Below are positions 40,086-51,997 of a stretch of DNA of 64,000 nucleotides, one piece after another. This stretch comes from Symbiodinium natans (Eukaryota > Sar > Dinophyceae > Suessiales > Symbiodiniaceae), in NCBI GenBank assembly GCA_905221605.1, contig CAJNDS010002335.1, positions 1,121,887-1,185,886 on the forward strand, given 5' to 3'. The position numbers were made by a program, and so were the translations under genes. Below the pieces are notes generated by a model, which did not search any database, was not told the DNA's origin, and was given only the letters and a program-made list of their open reading frames with translations. Position 1 is the first letter of the stretch. Each line of letters opens with the position of its first letter.

Positions 40086-43000
40086 ATGGATCCGAGGATG
40101 ACGTTCATCCGCAGCCATGCTCGGGGAACGCTGTCTGAGCCAGAGTTCTGGTCCTTCTTTGACAGGTTCGTGGATGTGGTGTGCCGCGGTTCAACTGGAA
40201 TAGGGTTTAGGGTTTAGGGTTTAGGATGCGTAGCGACGTAGCGTGGATAGCAATGCCACACGGGTATGCATGCACGTGTTCATTCACGTATGTTGGTCAC
40301 AAAGCCGATGCTGTTTCTACAGACGTAGCTGAGTATGGAACCTTTAACCTTTTTGGTGTATATATATATATATGTATATCTATACATTTTATTTGTATAT
40401 GTATATGTATATGCATATGTATATGTATATGTGTGTATATATATACACTATATCATATCACATCCTGCCATCATTTATATTTGAATAGTTAAGATTTGAG
40501 CCCAGAGTACTCAGCAACTAGGGACATGCACGCGCCCGTGGAAGGTTTGTGGTTGATGTGGTGATGCCCTTCTTCTTCTCCTACGTCAGCTCGGATGGCA
40601 AAGAGGTCGTGTCCTTGCGGCGCATTGCCGCTTCCTCAGGGTTTAGGGTCTCGGGTTTAGGGTTTAGAGAACTCTATCTGTGCATGCCCTAAAACGGGAG
40701 CCCCATACACCCCTCAACAAAGAAGCCACTCTTCCTTATAAGGGAAGCATAGGGCCATTAGTATTTTGTGAGGTTTATGGGGCGGGGGGGGGGGGGGGAG
40801 GTTCTCAAACAGCAGTAGTCTGTATATATATATATATGTACAGATACAGATACACGTATATCATATATCATATATCATATTATATATATTTTTTTTCCAG
40901 AAGCCTACGGGGTCAACCTGGCCGCCTAGCCCCGAAACCCTAAACCTCAAAAGCCCTAAACCCTGAAAACCCTGAACCCTGGACGCTCAATCCTGCATGC
41001 ACGAGAAGCCCCCTAAATTCCTAAACCCGAAAGCTTAAACCCTAAACCCTAAACCCTAACCCTAAACCCTAGCCCTAAACCCTAAACCCCTAAACCCCTA
41101 GACCCTAAAAGCAAAGAGAGCCCAGGCCAGGAGATACATCCTTGGAAACTTCACCATCAACTTGATCTCCAGCCTCCCGGAGCCTTTTGTGGAAGCCGTC
41201 GTCTCCTTTGCATTGGCGGAGGAGGGATTTGGGAGTTGGCTGTTTTGCTGTTTGGGGTTCAGGGTTTAGGATTTAGGGTTTAGGGCTAGGGTTTAGGGTT
41301 TGGGTTTAGGGCCTAGGGTTTGGGGGTTTTGGGTTTCGGGAGCCCGAAAGATTCTAGAGAACCCCCCTCCAAATCCGGAAGTTGCAAGCCACTGAACCCT
41401 AAGCGCGTTTTAACAAGCAGAAAAAGTATCTTCTGGAATCTGAAGAGTCCAAAGGACCTGAATAATCCCTAAACCCTAAACCCTAAATCGTGATCCCAGA
41501 GGGGTTTGCTAGGCGGGTGGCAAAAAAACCCTAAACCCTAACCCCTAAACCCTAAACCCTAAACCGAATCGCAGACTTGGCACAGGACATCAACTCCAAC
41601 CAGGCCAACCGTGCACTCCGCATTATCCGAATGCAGCAGCGTCCTGGAGAGATGGAGTTTGGGTCTAGTCTGGGCCCGAGAAGCCCTATGAGCCCTAACC
41701 GGGTTGAGGGTTTAGGGTTTAGGGTTTAGGGTGAGATCCTGAACCTGGAGCTCTTGTATGCACCGAAGCAGCACAGCTGAGGATGACAAAGCTGCTCAAG
41801 TATCTGCGAGTGGTAAAGCTGATTCAGCTCGTTGAGGCTAGGCTGATGTTTAGGGTTTAGGGTTTAGGGTTTAGGGTTTAGGGTTTAGGGTTTAGGGTTT
41901 AGGGTTTAGGGTTTAGGGTTTAGGGTTTAGGGTTTAGGGTTTAGGGTTTAGGCTAGGCCGATCTTGAAACATATTTTTTTAGTTTTTTGTTGGCGTGAGG
42001 ACTGGCTCATCTTGGGCACCGTTGTTGTTTGCTTTTCAGGGCTCAGGGCGAGGACATTCTGCAATCTGCCAGCCTGCTGCAAAAGGGTTAGGGTTTATAA
42101 AGTTTAGGGTTTAGGGTTTAGGGTTTAGGGTTTAGGGTTTAGGGCTTAGGGCTTAGGGCTTAGGGCTTAGGGCTTAGGGTTCAATTTGGTGCCTCTCTTG
42201 ATGAGGGCTTTTTTTGATGTCTATCAAGAGCCAAGGAGTGGGTCAAGCACTACAAGTTCGTGGCCGTGCTGAATCTTCTCTTGGGCCTAATCTGGCTGGT
42301 TCACGTCTTGGCATGCGGGTGGCATCTCGGATGCTTAATTGGAGATCTTATCTTGCTGGTGCCCCGCGTGCGAATGAAGCTCACCCAAAAGCCAAAGAGA
42401 TGCGCTACCTAGGCAATCGAGGCCCTATTGCGAACTTTTAACCCTTAACCCGAAACCCTGTACCCTCATCCCCGAAACCCGTTGCCCTGAACTCAAAACT
42501 CAAGACATAACAATCACCCGACCCACCATAACCGTCACACCGCACGAATTCCTGGCTGCCAGAGAATACCCAGGTATCTTTGCGCATCCCTTCACGATGA
42601 CCACATGGAGACATGGCTGGCGTTCCGGCTCGTCAACCAAGACCAAGACATGCAGCGAGGATGCAGATTGAGATTGGCGAGCGTCAGGTACACCCCCGCA
42701 AGCCTCGGCCAAGATCGAAAGCCCAAAACATTCCCGGTGCTTCTTGGTATAGCTGCACCCTACAACCGAAACCCTACACCCTAGGGTTTAGGGTTTAGGG
42801 TTTAGGGTTTAGGGTTTAAGTCCCTATAAACCCTAAACCCCGAAGATCATTGCCAGGCTACTCTACAGACCGCCAGTGGAGCAGTGGATACATGCAGTCT
42901 ACTTTGTGTTCACCGTCTTCACCACAGCCACTGGAATGCTGAGCCCAAGGGTGGTCGGGTTTAGGGTTTAGGGTTTAGGGTTTAGGGTTTGGGGTTTAGA

Positions 43001-46000
43001 GTTTAGGGTTTAGGGGGTTCGGGTCATATTCCAGGCTGACTTTTGTCATACTTGCTTACAGGTTCGGATGCGGGTTCCCTAACGCAACGTAATGTACTGC
43101 AACGTTAGAAATCTTACATATGGGGTTGGTCGAAACTATAGTTAGCCCATTTTGGGGTTCCCTGGCTACATATAATGCTCCGTATCATGATCCGGACGCC
43201 CCACAAGGACAATGCTTTTGTGTAACTGCCCACATACTCGTTTCATACGTGTTTTAAGGGGTTTGGGGTTTGCTAGCCGTTGATGATGGGACGTTTGCGA
43301 GTTGTTATGATTTGAAACGGCTCCTCCTCCTCCTCCTCCTCCTCCTCCGGTGGGGCGGGACATTTTGAGGGTATCCGGGACCCTAACCCCTAGACCCTTG
43401 ACGGAGAAGCGGTCAGGTCGTACAGGTGTGGGTTTTTCGGGTTTTGTTTTTTTTTGTTTTTTGGTTTGAATACCTGCAATTAAGAACAATAGACCCCTGG
43501 GAGAACAAGAGCACCTTCTTTTTTTGGCAAGGGCAGGGTTCGGGTTTACTGCTTAGGGCTCAGGGCTTTCGAACCCATGGGGTGTGTGAGCATTTCGGGG
43601 CTAGGATCCGAAAAACTTCCTGTGAGAAAGGTCGGTTTCGGCGACTTCTCCGTCAAGACACTGCCGGAAGTCTTGTACGTCTGCTTCACCATGCTAATAG
43701 GCCAGCGGTTTTTGGGGGCGTATATCAAGTCCAGGGACCTAGAGGAGGGACCCTTGTAGGGGACCAGTGGGGATAGTTGGGGGTTATTTTGGGGCTACTT
43801 TATAGGTATATAGGGACTTTCTAAGGGATCCCGATCCCTCTTGGGATGTTCCCCCATATACTAGAGTCCTCAATTGGGATTCTTGTACCCCCTAGTATAA
43901 TCCCGATTAAGGACCGAATCCCTTCCCCCTAATTCAAAATCCCCCCCCCCCCCCCCGCCCAAAACTGAAATTCGCCTGGGCCCGAAAAATTTTGAAAATT
44001 AGGGGGGGCCTGAACCCTAAAACCTGAATTCCGAAGCCTAATAAAACCCCGAAGCCTTAAACCCTCTAAGCCCTGAGCCCTGAATCCTAATCCTGCCAGC
44101 CTTCAGCCCTCAGCCCTAAAAACTCAATGGCTCAACTCAAGGGCGAAGGCCCTGAACCCCTCCCCCCCCCCCCCCTAATTCTCAAACAGGTTTAGTATTG
44201 GGCTGGGTGCCGGCAGGGTCCGGGAAAAATAGTATTTAAGTTTTTTTTTTTTTTTTTGGGGGGGGGGGGGGGGGTTAGTATTGGGGGGAAGGGATTAAAC
44301 CCTAAACGGCTTATATACAGGCACCGTGATGCACAGCGTCATCATCGGCAAGGTCATTTCGGAGGTGTCGCAGGACACTTCTCGGAGTGCCCCCCCCCCC
44401 CCCTCCCAGACTCCGTTAAGGTGTTGGGGTTTAGGGTTTAGGGTTCAGGGTTCAGGGTTCAGGGTTTAGGGTTTATATAGGGTTTAGGGTGGAAGTGGCA
44501 GATTCATTCTGGGGGTGATGCACTTTTTTTTCGCGGTTACGCACCTACCATCTTGGAGGGTTTGGGAGCTACAGGCCTCAGGTAGTCCCCAAAGGCCTTA
44601 TGTTTCTTCCGTCTTTTTAGGATATACTCCCTAAACCCTAAACCCTTCTTCTTGTTCTCTGTGTTGGGAGTTTTGCCGCCAGGCTCACAAAAAAAACGAC
44701 CCTAAACCCTAAACCCTAAACCCTAAACCCTATACCCGACAAAGCGGGCACCAGTTTGGCCTAAACCCTTAGGCCCTAAACCTTATAAACAGTGCTACCA
44801 GTTGAACTGCAGGGTTGGCTCAGGGGTCAGGATTTCGTACGAGGGTTCTTGAGGGAAGGGGGGGTTTAGGGTTTAGGGTTTAGGGTTTAGGGTTTAGGGT
44901 TTAGGGTTTAGGGTTTGGGGGAATTAGGTGCCTAGGAAACCTTAGGGAGTAGTACGGAGCATTGGGGAAGCATGGAGTTTAGGTCATTAGGGTGGCCACA
45001 TGGGAAACGTGATGTTACGCTGAGAACGCCCCTTTCAGGGTAGAGAGAGATTGGATTCTAGGGGTGGGGGTGGGGGCTTACAGCAACCCATCCTCAACCT
45101 GCATATCGCACCCCAAACCCCATGTGAGACAACCAATGGTTGAGCTGGTAAGCTTTCTGAGTGCCGTTTTTGGGGGGAAAACCCAAGCTTAACTTTGCAA
45201 TTCGACGCTCGTTGGAGAAAGTGAGCTCTGAACCAGTGAGAGTCGAAGCTTCGTTGTGTTCGGCAAGGCTCTAAGCTAAACTCTGCACGTTGCAAACCCC
45301 TAAACCCTAAACCCTAAACCCTAAACCCCAAACCCCAAACCCTAAACCCTAAACCCTAAGCCCTAAACCCTAAACCCTAAACCCTATAGACCCTAAACCC
45401 CCAAACTCGCCACGCAGGACACCGAGTTGAAAACCCTGGCGCAGCATCGGCAGCGGCTGGTGGCCGGATTTATGCAGCACGCGCGACTCCGTGGTGCTCC
45501 GAATGTACCATTTAGGGTTTAGGGTTTAGGGTTTAAGGTTTAGGGTTTAGGGTTTGGAGTTCAGGAAAGGGCTTGGAGTTTTGAGTTGAGAGTCTAGGGT
45601 CTTAATGTGATGGCTTACCCGGCAAGGGCGCGCTGCAAGGGGTTTAGGGTTTAGGGTTTAGGGTCTAGGGTTTAAACCCTGAACCCTAAACCCTAAACCC
45701 TAAACCCTCAGTTCAGGCTCTAGGCCTCTAGGGTTGCTAGGCAAAAACAGGCCCCCAGGCACATGATTCTTTTCCCCTAGAGCCTTGAAAGCTCCTTGAG
45801 TTCCTGGTTGAAGCCCCAGACGCCGAAAGACAGCAAGCAGTTTAGGGAAAAAAGGGCTTCAGGGTTTACAGGTTTCACAGTGTTCATAGGATTTATAGGG
45901 TTTATGCGGCTTGTTAAAGGTTCAAAGGTTCATAACGTTCATCGGGTTCATAGGCTGTATTGGGTTTACCGGCTTTACAGGGTTCATAATCAAGGGATGA

Positions 46001-49000
46001 AGACTCGTACCCCTGAGGTTGTACCCCTAAAGGTTCCCCATAATACACTACTAATATGGCCCTTATACTCCCTTAGGGATCCTTAAAAAGGGACCCCAAA
46101 ACCCAAGGGTACAACCTTAGGGGTCCAAGGTAGAACCCCTAGATCATAGACCCCTAAACCTTAGTCTCGAGCATCCTCGCCCGCATCTGCCAGTGTAAGA
46201 GTGGGAGCACTCTCTAATCACCCTCAACACCCGAAGCCCCAAAAAGAACCGAAGCCCGCCCAAACTCTAAACTCTAAACCCCAAAACCCTAAGCCTTAAA
46301 CCCTAAACCCTAAACCTTAAACCCGGAACACCCTAAACCCTAAACCCTAGACCCTAACTAGGTGGTGTCGCAAAGTCTCTGCAGAACTGGGCCTTGCCCC
46401 AAGCACGGGGTGCGTAAATAGGGTTTTGGGGTTTAGGGCTAGGGTTTAGGGTTTAGGGTTTAGGGTCTCACAGAGTCTAGGGTAGGGCTTGACGCCGTTG
46501 TAGGCCATTACGGGTTCGGGATCTGGGGTTTGAGGGCTTCCTGAGGAGTTTAGGGTTTTGCAGAGCCGGCCTATAGAAGGATGGGTGTGGTTTAGAGTTG
46601 ATAAACCCTGGGCGCCGAGTTTTTTGATTTGTCTACTCATTCCCCCTTTTTTGTTGCAGCTCGTTTCTGGAAGAACCTTACTTTAGGCTCTCAGGCCGAA
46701 TTTGGGTTTAGGGTTTAGGGTTTGGGGTTTGGGGTTTGGGGTTTGGGGTTTTGGGTATTTCGGGTTTAGGTTGGGATGTTTCCCTGATGCGCCCAGTCCT
46801 AAGTAGGGATTGCAGTACCCCCTAGTAGCCCCAGTATCATCCCGAAAAGGACTGTTAGGAACTGCTCGTTTAAGGGGTGAACATCCCAAGTTCAGGGGTA
46901 CTTGTAACGACAATTGTAATTCTGCTTATATCATGTCGGGGACTTAGGGTTTAGGGTTTAGGGTTTAGGGTTTGGGGTTTGGGGTTTGGGGTTTAGGGTT
47001 TAGACTTCGGGGCTTATAAGTAGAGTCATAAGTTGGGTTCTTACTGGCCCTGAATCTCCAAGTAACGTACTTGGGTGATGGTGATCCGCTTAAATGAACT
47101 CGCCAATACGGAGCCTGTGTGTCAACTGTTGCAACGTCTTTTGTAGTCTCTTGCCCAATAGGTTGAGCTCTGCTGTAGAACCATATTCAAGATATTACCC
47201 TAAACCCTGAACCCTAAACCTTAACCCCTTGGTGGCATTGGTGTTTTTTGTTGGTGGTTTTGTTTTCGCGGGTTATTGAAGAGATGGAAGGACAGCCGAC
47301 AACGCATTTATCCCAAAGTATCATGTGACGTGCAGATGCATTTTCCGGGGATGCTGGATAAGATTCTCCTTTCTTTCCCTCAGAACAGTACCAGCTACCC
47401 CGCCTGCGGTTCGGCCCGACTATGCGGGAGCGAAGAAACCCGAAACCCGAACGTTCCTGCCGAGGTGCGGCACGGGCTTAGGGACGTGCCTCGACAGCAC
47501 GACCTCGATGAGATGCAGCGACTGGACAGCCTTTGGGGGCAGGAGGGGGGCGGGGTTTAGGGTTTAGGGTTTAGGGTTTAGGGTTTAGGGTTTAGGGTTT
47601 AGGGTTTAGGGTTTAGGGTTTAGGGTTTAGGGTTTAGGGTTTAGGGTTTAGGGTTTAGGGTTTAGGGTTTAGTAGGGTTTGAAGATTAGGGTTTAGCGTT
47701 TAGGGCTTGGAGATTAGGGTTTGTAGTTTAGGGTTTAGGGTTTGGCATGCCCCTCGGCGTGGATGAGGCCGGTGCTGCAGTTTGCGGGTGTGTGAAGTGG
47801 GGTTTCTTTTCTGGCAGTCACCAAGTCCCAGTTGCAAAAAGGGTTTGGACATTAGGGTTTAGCGTTTAGGGCTTGGAGATTAGGGTTTGGAGTTTAGGGT
47901 TGAGGGTGCAGGATTTTACTGCTGTCTGGGTGGGGTGGGAGGGGGGCTCAGAGCAGGGTCTAGTGTTCCGGGTTTAGGGCGTAGGGTTTTGGGGAGTTCC
48001 CCCTTTTTCTAGCAGTCCTGAATAGGGATCATAATATGGGGTACTATAATCCCTATTCAGGACTGGTAGTACAAGGGGCAATGCCCTCGTGCAGATTGCC
48101 GAGACGAACAGCTCTCGCTGGCTTTCGTGGTGATTCATGGAGCTGTGTAGTGAGTAGTCGATTGTATGATCCGTTTCTTCCGCGCCAAGCCTCATGGTAG
48201 TAGCATGTGTGGAATTGTGGTTGTTGTGGTGGGAGACGGCTTCTCCAGCTACAGTGGTGCCGGTTGAATCTTCCACCAGGCGGAGTGTGGGATGTCATTC
48301 TTTTATTCCCAACTCGCACTTGCTTGATGCCTGAGCACATCAAGGAGTTTCAAGCTGTTGCGATAGTCAGCTATTCAGCTAGTCCATACTGTTTCTTCAG
48401 AGTTCTTGTCAGCTCCGCAGCGACAGAGCAATCGCTCCACCTTTTTGCAGCTGAATCACGGCTGCGACATCACTCGCCAACTGTAAACGAGGTTACCAGA
48501 AAACCAAATTGTCAATAATCCCTAGGGCTTCGGGCTTTAGGACTTTCAGGGTTTAGGGTTTTCGAGTCCGGGGCCGGTTGTGGGGTTTAGGGGGCTTCGG
48601 CGCTAGTTTTCTTGATTTGAGGGTAGGGGACTCAAGGAAAAGGCAGACCAAACCTAAGTCACATGGCCCCAACGCTCTTACAACCTAAGCCTGAACCCTT
48701 TGCCCCGAAATCCACCGCATTAAGCCGAACCCTAAATTTCTTTACGTGTTAGGGTGTAGGCTTCAGGGGTTCTGATGCATCGTCTGAAGTGCCATACCGC
48801 TCTCTCATTCAAAAACTAGTCCCTTCCAACGTTTTCTACCGCACCAGGGCATACTCATTCTTGGGCGGTCTAGGCCACATTATGTATGAACAAATGGCTG
48901 GTTGAAGGTTCATATGGTGCTTATTAACCAAGTATAACTGCACTTATAACCCAAATTATCACCATGTTAGGGCACTTTAGGGCCTTATAAGTGGGTTATA

Positions 49001-51652
49001 AGTACAGTTATAGTTATGATTGGTTAATAAGTACCCTGAACCTCCAAGTAGAGTTTTCGGGGAAGCTTTGGGACTTTGCCGCCCTGTGGGCGCCGAGGCA
49101 GCTGATCGTCACGGACATGCCGCTGAATTTGGCCAGCGTCGGGCTCAGCTTCAATGTGCCGGCAAAGCGTTGGCGTGGTGGTAAGAAGGTGGTCAGGTGG
49201 TTTAAACCCTAAACCCTAAACCCTAAACCCTAAACCCTAAACCCTAAACCCTAAACCCTAAACCCTAAACCCTAAACCGCGCAGTGCGGGTGGCGAAACC
49301 CTAAACCGTCATGACCCAGGAGAGCTTCACGGCAGCCTGTTCGATGGCGAGCTGGCGCGAAACAACTTCCTGAAGCACCCCTCCTTTCCTGGCATACCGG
49401 CTCGTTTGCCGCTGCTGCTGTCGGTGGTGCTGGTGCCCAAGCTTTACGAAGCGCGGCTTTCTTGGACCATTTGTTCTTTTGAATTCGTTGTTTTTTTAAA
49501 AAAACCATTTCCTGGTCGACATCATTATTAACTTATCCATATTTTTGCAGGTGTTGTCAATATTTCTGTTATCAATCCATTCGAAATCAAAATACAATCA
49601 AATTTGAATCATTTTTGTGAACAATATGTACATTATTTCCTTTTAACCTTGAATCTAGGAGCCCTAAACCCTAAACCCTAACTCCCAAACCCCTAAACCC
49701 CTAAACCCCTAAACCCCTAAACCCTTAACCCTAAACCCCTAAACCCTAAACCCTAAACCCTAAACCCTAAACCCTAAACCCTAAAGAAACAAGATGGGAG
49801 TTGGGAGTTCCTCCCGAAACCTATACAACCCCAAACCCCGCGCATCCGTCAAGGAGGGGGCACAGATCGTCTACCAGCCTCCCGACAAAGAATGGGGGCT
49901 GGGGTTCAGGGTTTAAGGTTTAGGGGGCTTAGAATTCAGGGTGTAGGGTTAAGGGTTCAGGGTTTAGGGTTTAGGGTTCAGGGCAGGCAGTGCAGCAGTC
50001 CTAGCCGTCAAAAAGGGTTCAAGGTCTAGGGTTTAGTGGGGTTTAGGGTTTAGGGTTTCGGGCCCCTAGAAGAAAAAAGGGCCACTAGAAGGGACCTTGA
50101 GTCTTATTCCCCTATACTATATAACCCCTACATGACCTTCTTGCAGTCCCTATATACCTATGAAGCCCCCGAATCTAAATAGCCCCTAAGCTCCCTTATA
50201 GACCTATACTATATAACTTATATAACCCCTACATGACCTTTTTGCAGTCCCTATATACTTAAGAAGCCCCCGAATCTAAATAGCCTCCAAGTTCCCTTAG
50301 AAGGGTCCTTCACAGATTCAAGAGACCTTGAGCCTCCAGAGGCCTTCAACCGCTAATTCTTGCCCCTGAAGCTAACAGCCCAACACCAACACCCCAAAAG
50401 CCCCCTAAACCCCGAAGGCCCCTAAACCCCAATCCTTGAACCCTAAACCCCTAAGCCCCGAAGCCCCGAAGCCCCTAAACCCCTAAACCCCTAAACCCCT
50501 AAGCCCCTAAACCCCTAAGCCCCTAAACCCCTAAACCCTAAACCACCCTAAACCCTAAACCACCCTAAACCCTAAACCACCCTAAACCACCCTAAACCCT
50601 AAACCCTAAACTCGAACCCTAAAGCCTAAACCCTATACCCCTAAATGCTGAGGAAGGGCGATCCTGCCTTCCACATGTACCTTATACTGCGAGGTGCTGT
50701 GGGGGGGTTCAGGGTTTAGGGTTTAGGGTTTAGGGGTTAGGGCTTAGGGCTTAGGGTTTAGGGTTTAGGGTTCAGGGTTCAGGGTTCAGGGTTTAGGGTT
50801 TAGGGTTTAGGGTTTAGGGGTGCTTGAGGGTTTGGAGTGTTCTGGATGAGAGATTGAGGTACCCTATATCCCGCCTAGATATTCCCAACCCCTAAGTTCA
50901 GCAAAGCTCAGCAAAGCCCCCCCACCAGTTACACCAAACACCCCCTTTGTTCTTCGTAGGGAAGGGGGAATGAGGGTACCTATCGAATCCCTTAAAAGGG
51001 GACCTTGGGGTTTTTGAGTGGGGGGGGGGGGGGGGGGGGGGGGAATTTTCGGCTTGGGCTTTGGAGGGCTGAGTGCCTTGGCAGTTCGTATGATTTTGTT
51101 TAGGTTATTTCTTATTGTTACTGTCTTTTTTTTTGGGGGGTTGGGGGGGGTGGGGGGGGGGGGTGGGGGCGAGGGTTTAAGGTTTCAGGTTTAGGGCTTA
51201 GGGCGTACATGGTAGGGTTTTAGGGTTTGGGCGGGGGGGGGGAGGGGTTGAGATTCAAGGGGTGCAAAATTACGGGTTCAACCCTACCCCCTAAAACAAC
51301 TTAGAGATGTAGAAAACCCGAACTCCTACTGCCCAGGGCGAGGCGTGGAGCTCTTATTATCCTCTAGAAGCCCCACACTTGGTGTTCAGACTCTTCCTTG
51401 GCTTGTTTGGTTAATGTGTTGTTCCGTTTTCTGTTTGCAGATTTAAGTTGGGATCTTCCCCCTTCTACGAACAGTCCCGAATGGGGACTACAATAGGGGG
51501 TACTATACCCTAGACCCTGTTCCCTAAATCCCTAGTAAGGACTGTTAGTAGAAGGGGGAACAACCCCAAGGTTTAGGGGCTTCCAAGAAAAAGTTAAGCT
51601 CTTGGAGGTTGTGGAGGAGGCCCCCGATGCCCCCTCTGCAACCTTACTTTAG
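40086..51652 (+). CDS. Cyclic-nucleotide-gated / HCN-type ion channel, about 22 small exons
   Basis: A membrane cation channel with voltage-sensor helices, pore, C-linker and cyclic-nucleotide-binding domain, by family. Start ATG 40086 (MDPRMTFIRSHARGTLSEPE). Exons as read: 40086-~40178, 40522-40640, 41131-~41233, 41575-41656, ~41736-41847, 42040-42086, 42231-~42358, 42877-42950, 43631-43728, 44321-44364, 45418-45504, 45781-45839, 46660-46705, 47739-47842, 48874-48907, 49052-49180, 49320-49486, 49854-49903, 49982-50016, ~50653-50693, 51337-51381, 51588-51652. Landmarks: YILGNFTINLISSLPEPF (S2-S3), LRMTKLLKYLRVVKLIQLVE (S4), KHYKFVAVLNLLLGLIWLVH then VLACGWH (S5), QWIHAVYFVFTVFTTATG (pore helix), VGFGDFSVKTLPEVLYVCFT (GFGD filter, S6), KTLAQHRQRLVAGFMQHARL (C-linker), LARNNFLKHPSFPGIPARLP and KGDPAFHMYLILRGAV (binding domain). 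Most junction phases agree; a few, including that before 50653, do not, and exons 45781-47842 are only assigned by position. Confidence 0.6.
43841..43930. repeat. Hairpin element family A
   Basis: Inside a channel intron. Left arm CTTGGGATGTTCCCCCATAT; the right arm is truncated after GATTAAGGACCGAATCC. Confidence 0.65.
46772..46888. repeat. Hairpin element family A
   Basis: Inside a channel intron. Arms TTGGGATGTTTCCCTGATG and AAGGGGTGAACATCCCAA with small insertions in the loop. Confidence 0.7.
46895..47066. repeat. Hairpin element family B split by a telomere-type array
   Basis: The left part (GGTACTTGTAACGACAATTG) and the right part (GGGGCTTATAAGTAGAGTC ... CCTGAATCTCCAAG) are those of family B, but about 60 bases of TTTAGGG/TTTGGGG repeat sit between them at 46,945-47,004. 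Confidence 0.7.
47995..48087. repeat. Hairpin element family A
   Basis: Inside a channel intron. Core CAGTCCTGAATAGGGATCAT pairs with ATAATCCCTATTCAGGACTG. Confidence 0.7.
48908..49051 (+). repeat. Family B introner acting as a complete channel intron
   Basis: The donor is GTTCATATGGTGCTTATTAA at an exon ending NKWLVE, and the acceptor is CCTGAACCTCCAAGTAG before an exon starting FSGKLWDF. Phases 1 and 2 combine to a Glu codon. The whole 144-base intron is the element. Confidence 0.75.
50068..50315. repeat. Hairpin element family E with internal duplication
   Basis: About 100 bases (CCTATACTATATAACCCCTA through GCCCCCGAATCTAAATAGCC) occur twice in tandem inside the element. Confidence 0.7.
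51447..51570. repeat. Hairpin element family A
   Basis: Inside the last channel intron. Arms GTTGGGATCTTCCCCCTTCT and AGAAGGGGGAACAACCCCAA. Confidence 0.75.
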
Positions 51653-51896
51653 GGTTTAGGGTTTAGGGTTTAGGGTTTAGGGTTTAGGGTTTAGGGTTTA
51701 GGGTTTAGGGTTTAGGGTTTAGGGTTTAGGGTTTAGGGTTTAACCTTAGACCCTAAACCTTAAACCCTACACCCTTGCGGGAGCGAAAAAATCCTAAACC
51801 CGAACCCTAAACCCCGTGTGTTGTGCCCTGGCAAAAAAGCAAGTCATAACCTTAGCCCTAAACCCTAAACCCTAATCCCTAAACCCCAACTTTGCA

Positions 51897-51997
51897 ATGG
51901 GAGGCACCTTCGCCTTCGTGGCGGCGCCCGTGCGGGACCACCACAAAAGGAGGTCCCAGCGAGGAAGCCGCCTGGAGCTTGGCGTGCTTTGCTTGGG
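51897..51997 (+). CDS. First exon of unrecognised gene
   Basis: ATG 51897 opens MGGTFAFVAAPVRDHHKRRS then QRGSRLELGVLCLG, ending GG|GTTTAGGG. It begins 245 bases after the channel stop. The basic stretch after a hydrophobic N-terminus is the only visible feature. Confidence 0.55.

Larger units (their letters stand above)
880..51742. repeat. Interstitial telomere-type heptamer arrays, both orientations (range spans many tracts)
   Basis: Dozens of (TTTAGGG)n and (CCCTAAA)n tracts, from 2 to about 20 units, are scattered through the window up to the retrotransposon. Long ones: 3,868-3,952, 4,000-4,104, 5,443-5,503, 6,606-6,686, 9,573-9,775, 9,913-10,024, 12,640-12,815, 25,832-25,918, 26,690-26,790, 30,185-30,345, 33,041-33,155, 33,228-33,332, 38,700-38,880, 41,848-41,953, 47,553-47,680, 49,202-49,278, 51,650-51,742. 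Many are degenerate (TTTGGGG, TTCAGGG, TCTAGGG, CTTAGGG). Unique DNA on both sides rules out a chromosome end. Many tracts abut exons and supply splice sites. Confidence 0.95.

Noticed and set aside
48053-48518. Overlapping frames on both strands
   Set aside because: Inside the channel gene, no splice support, and they include a family A hairpin.
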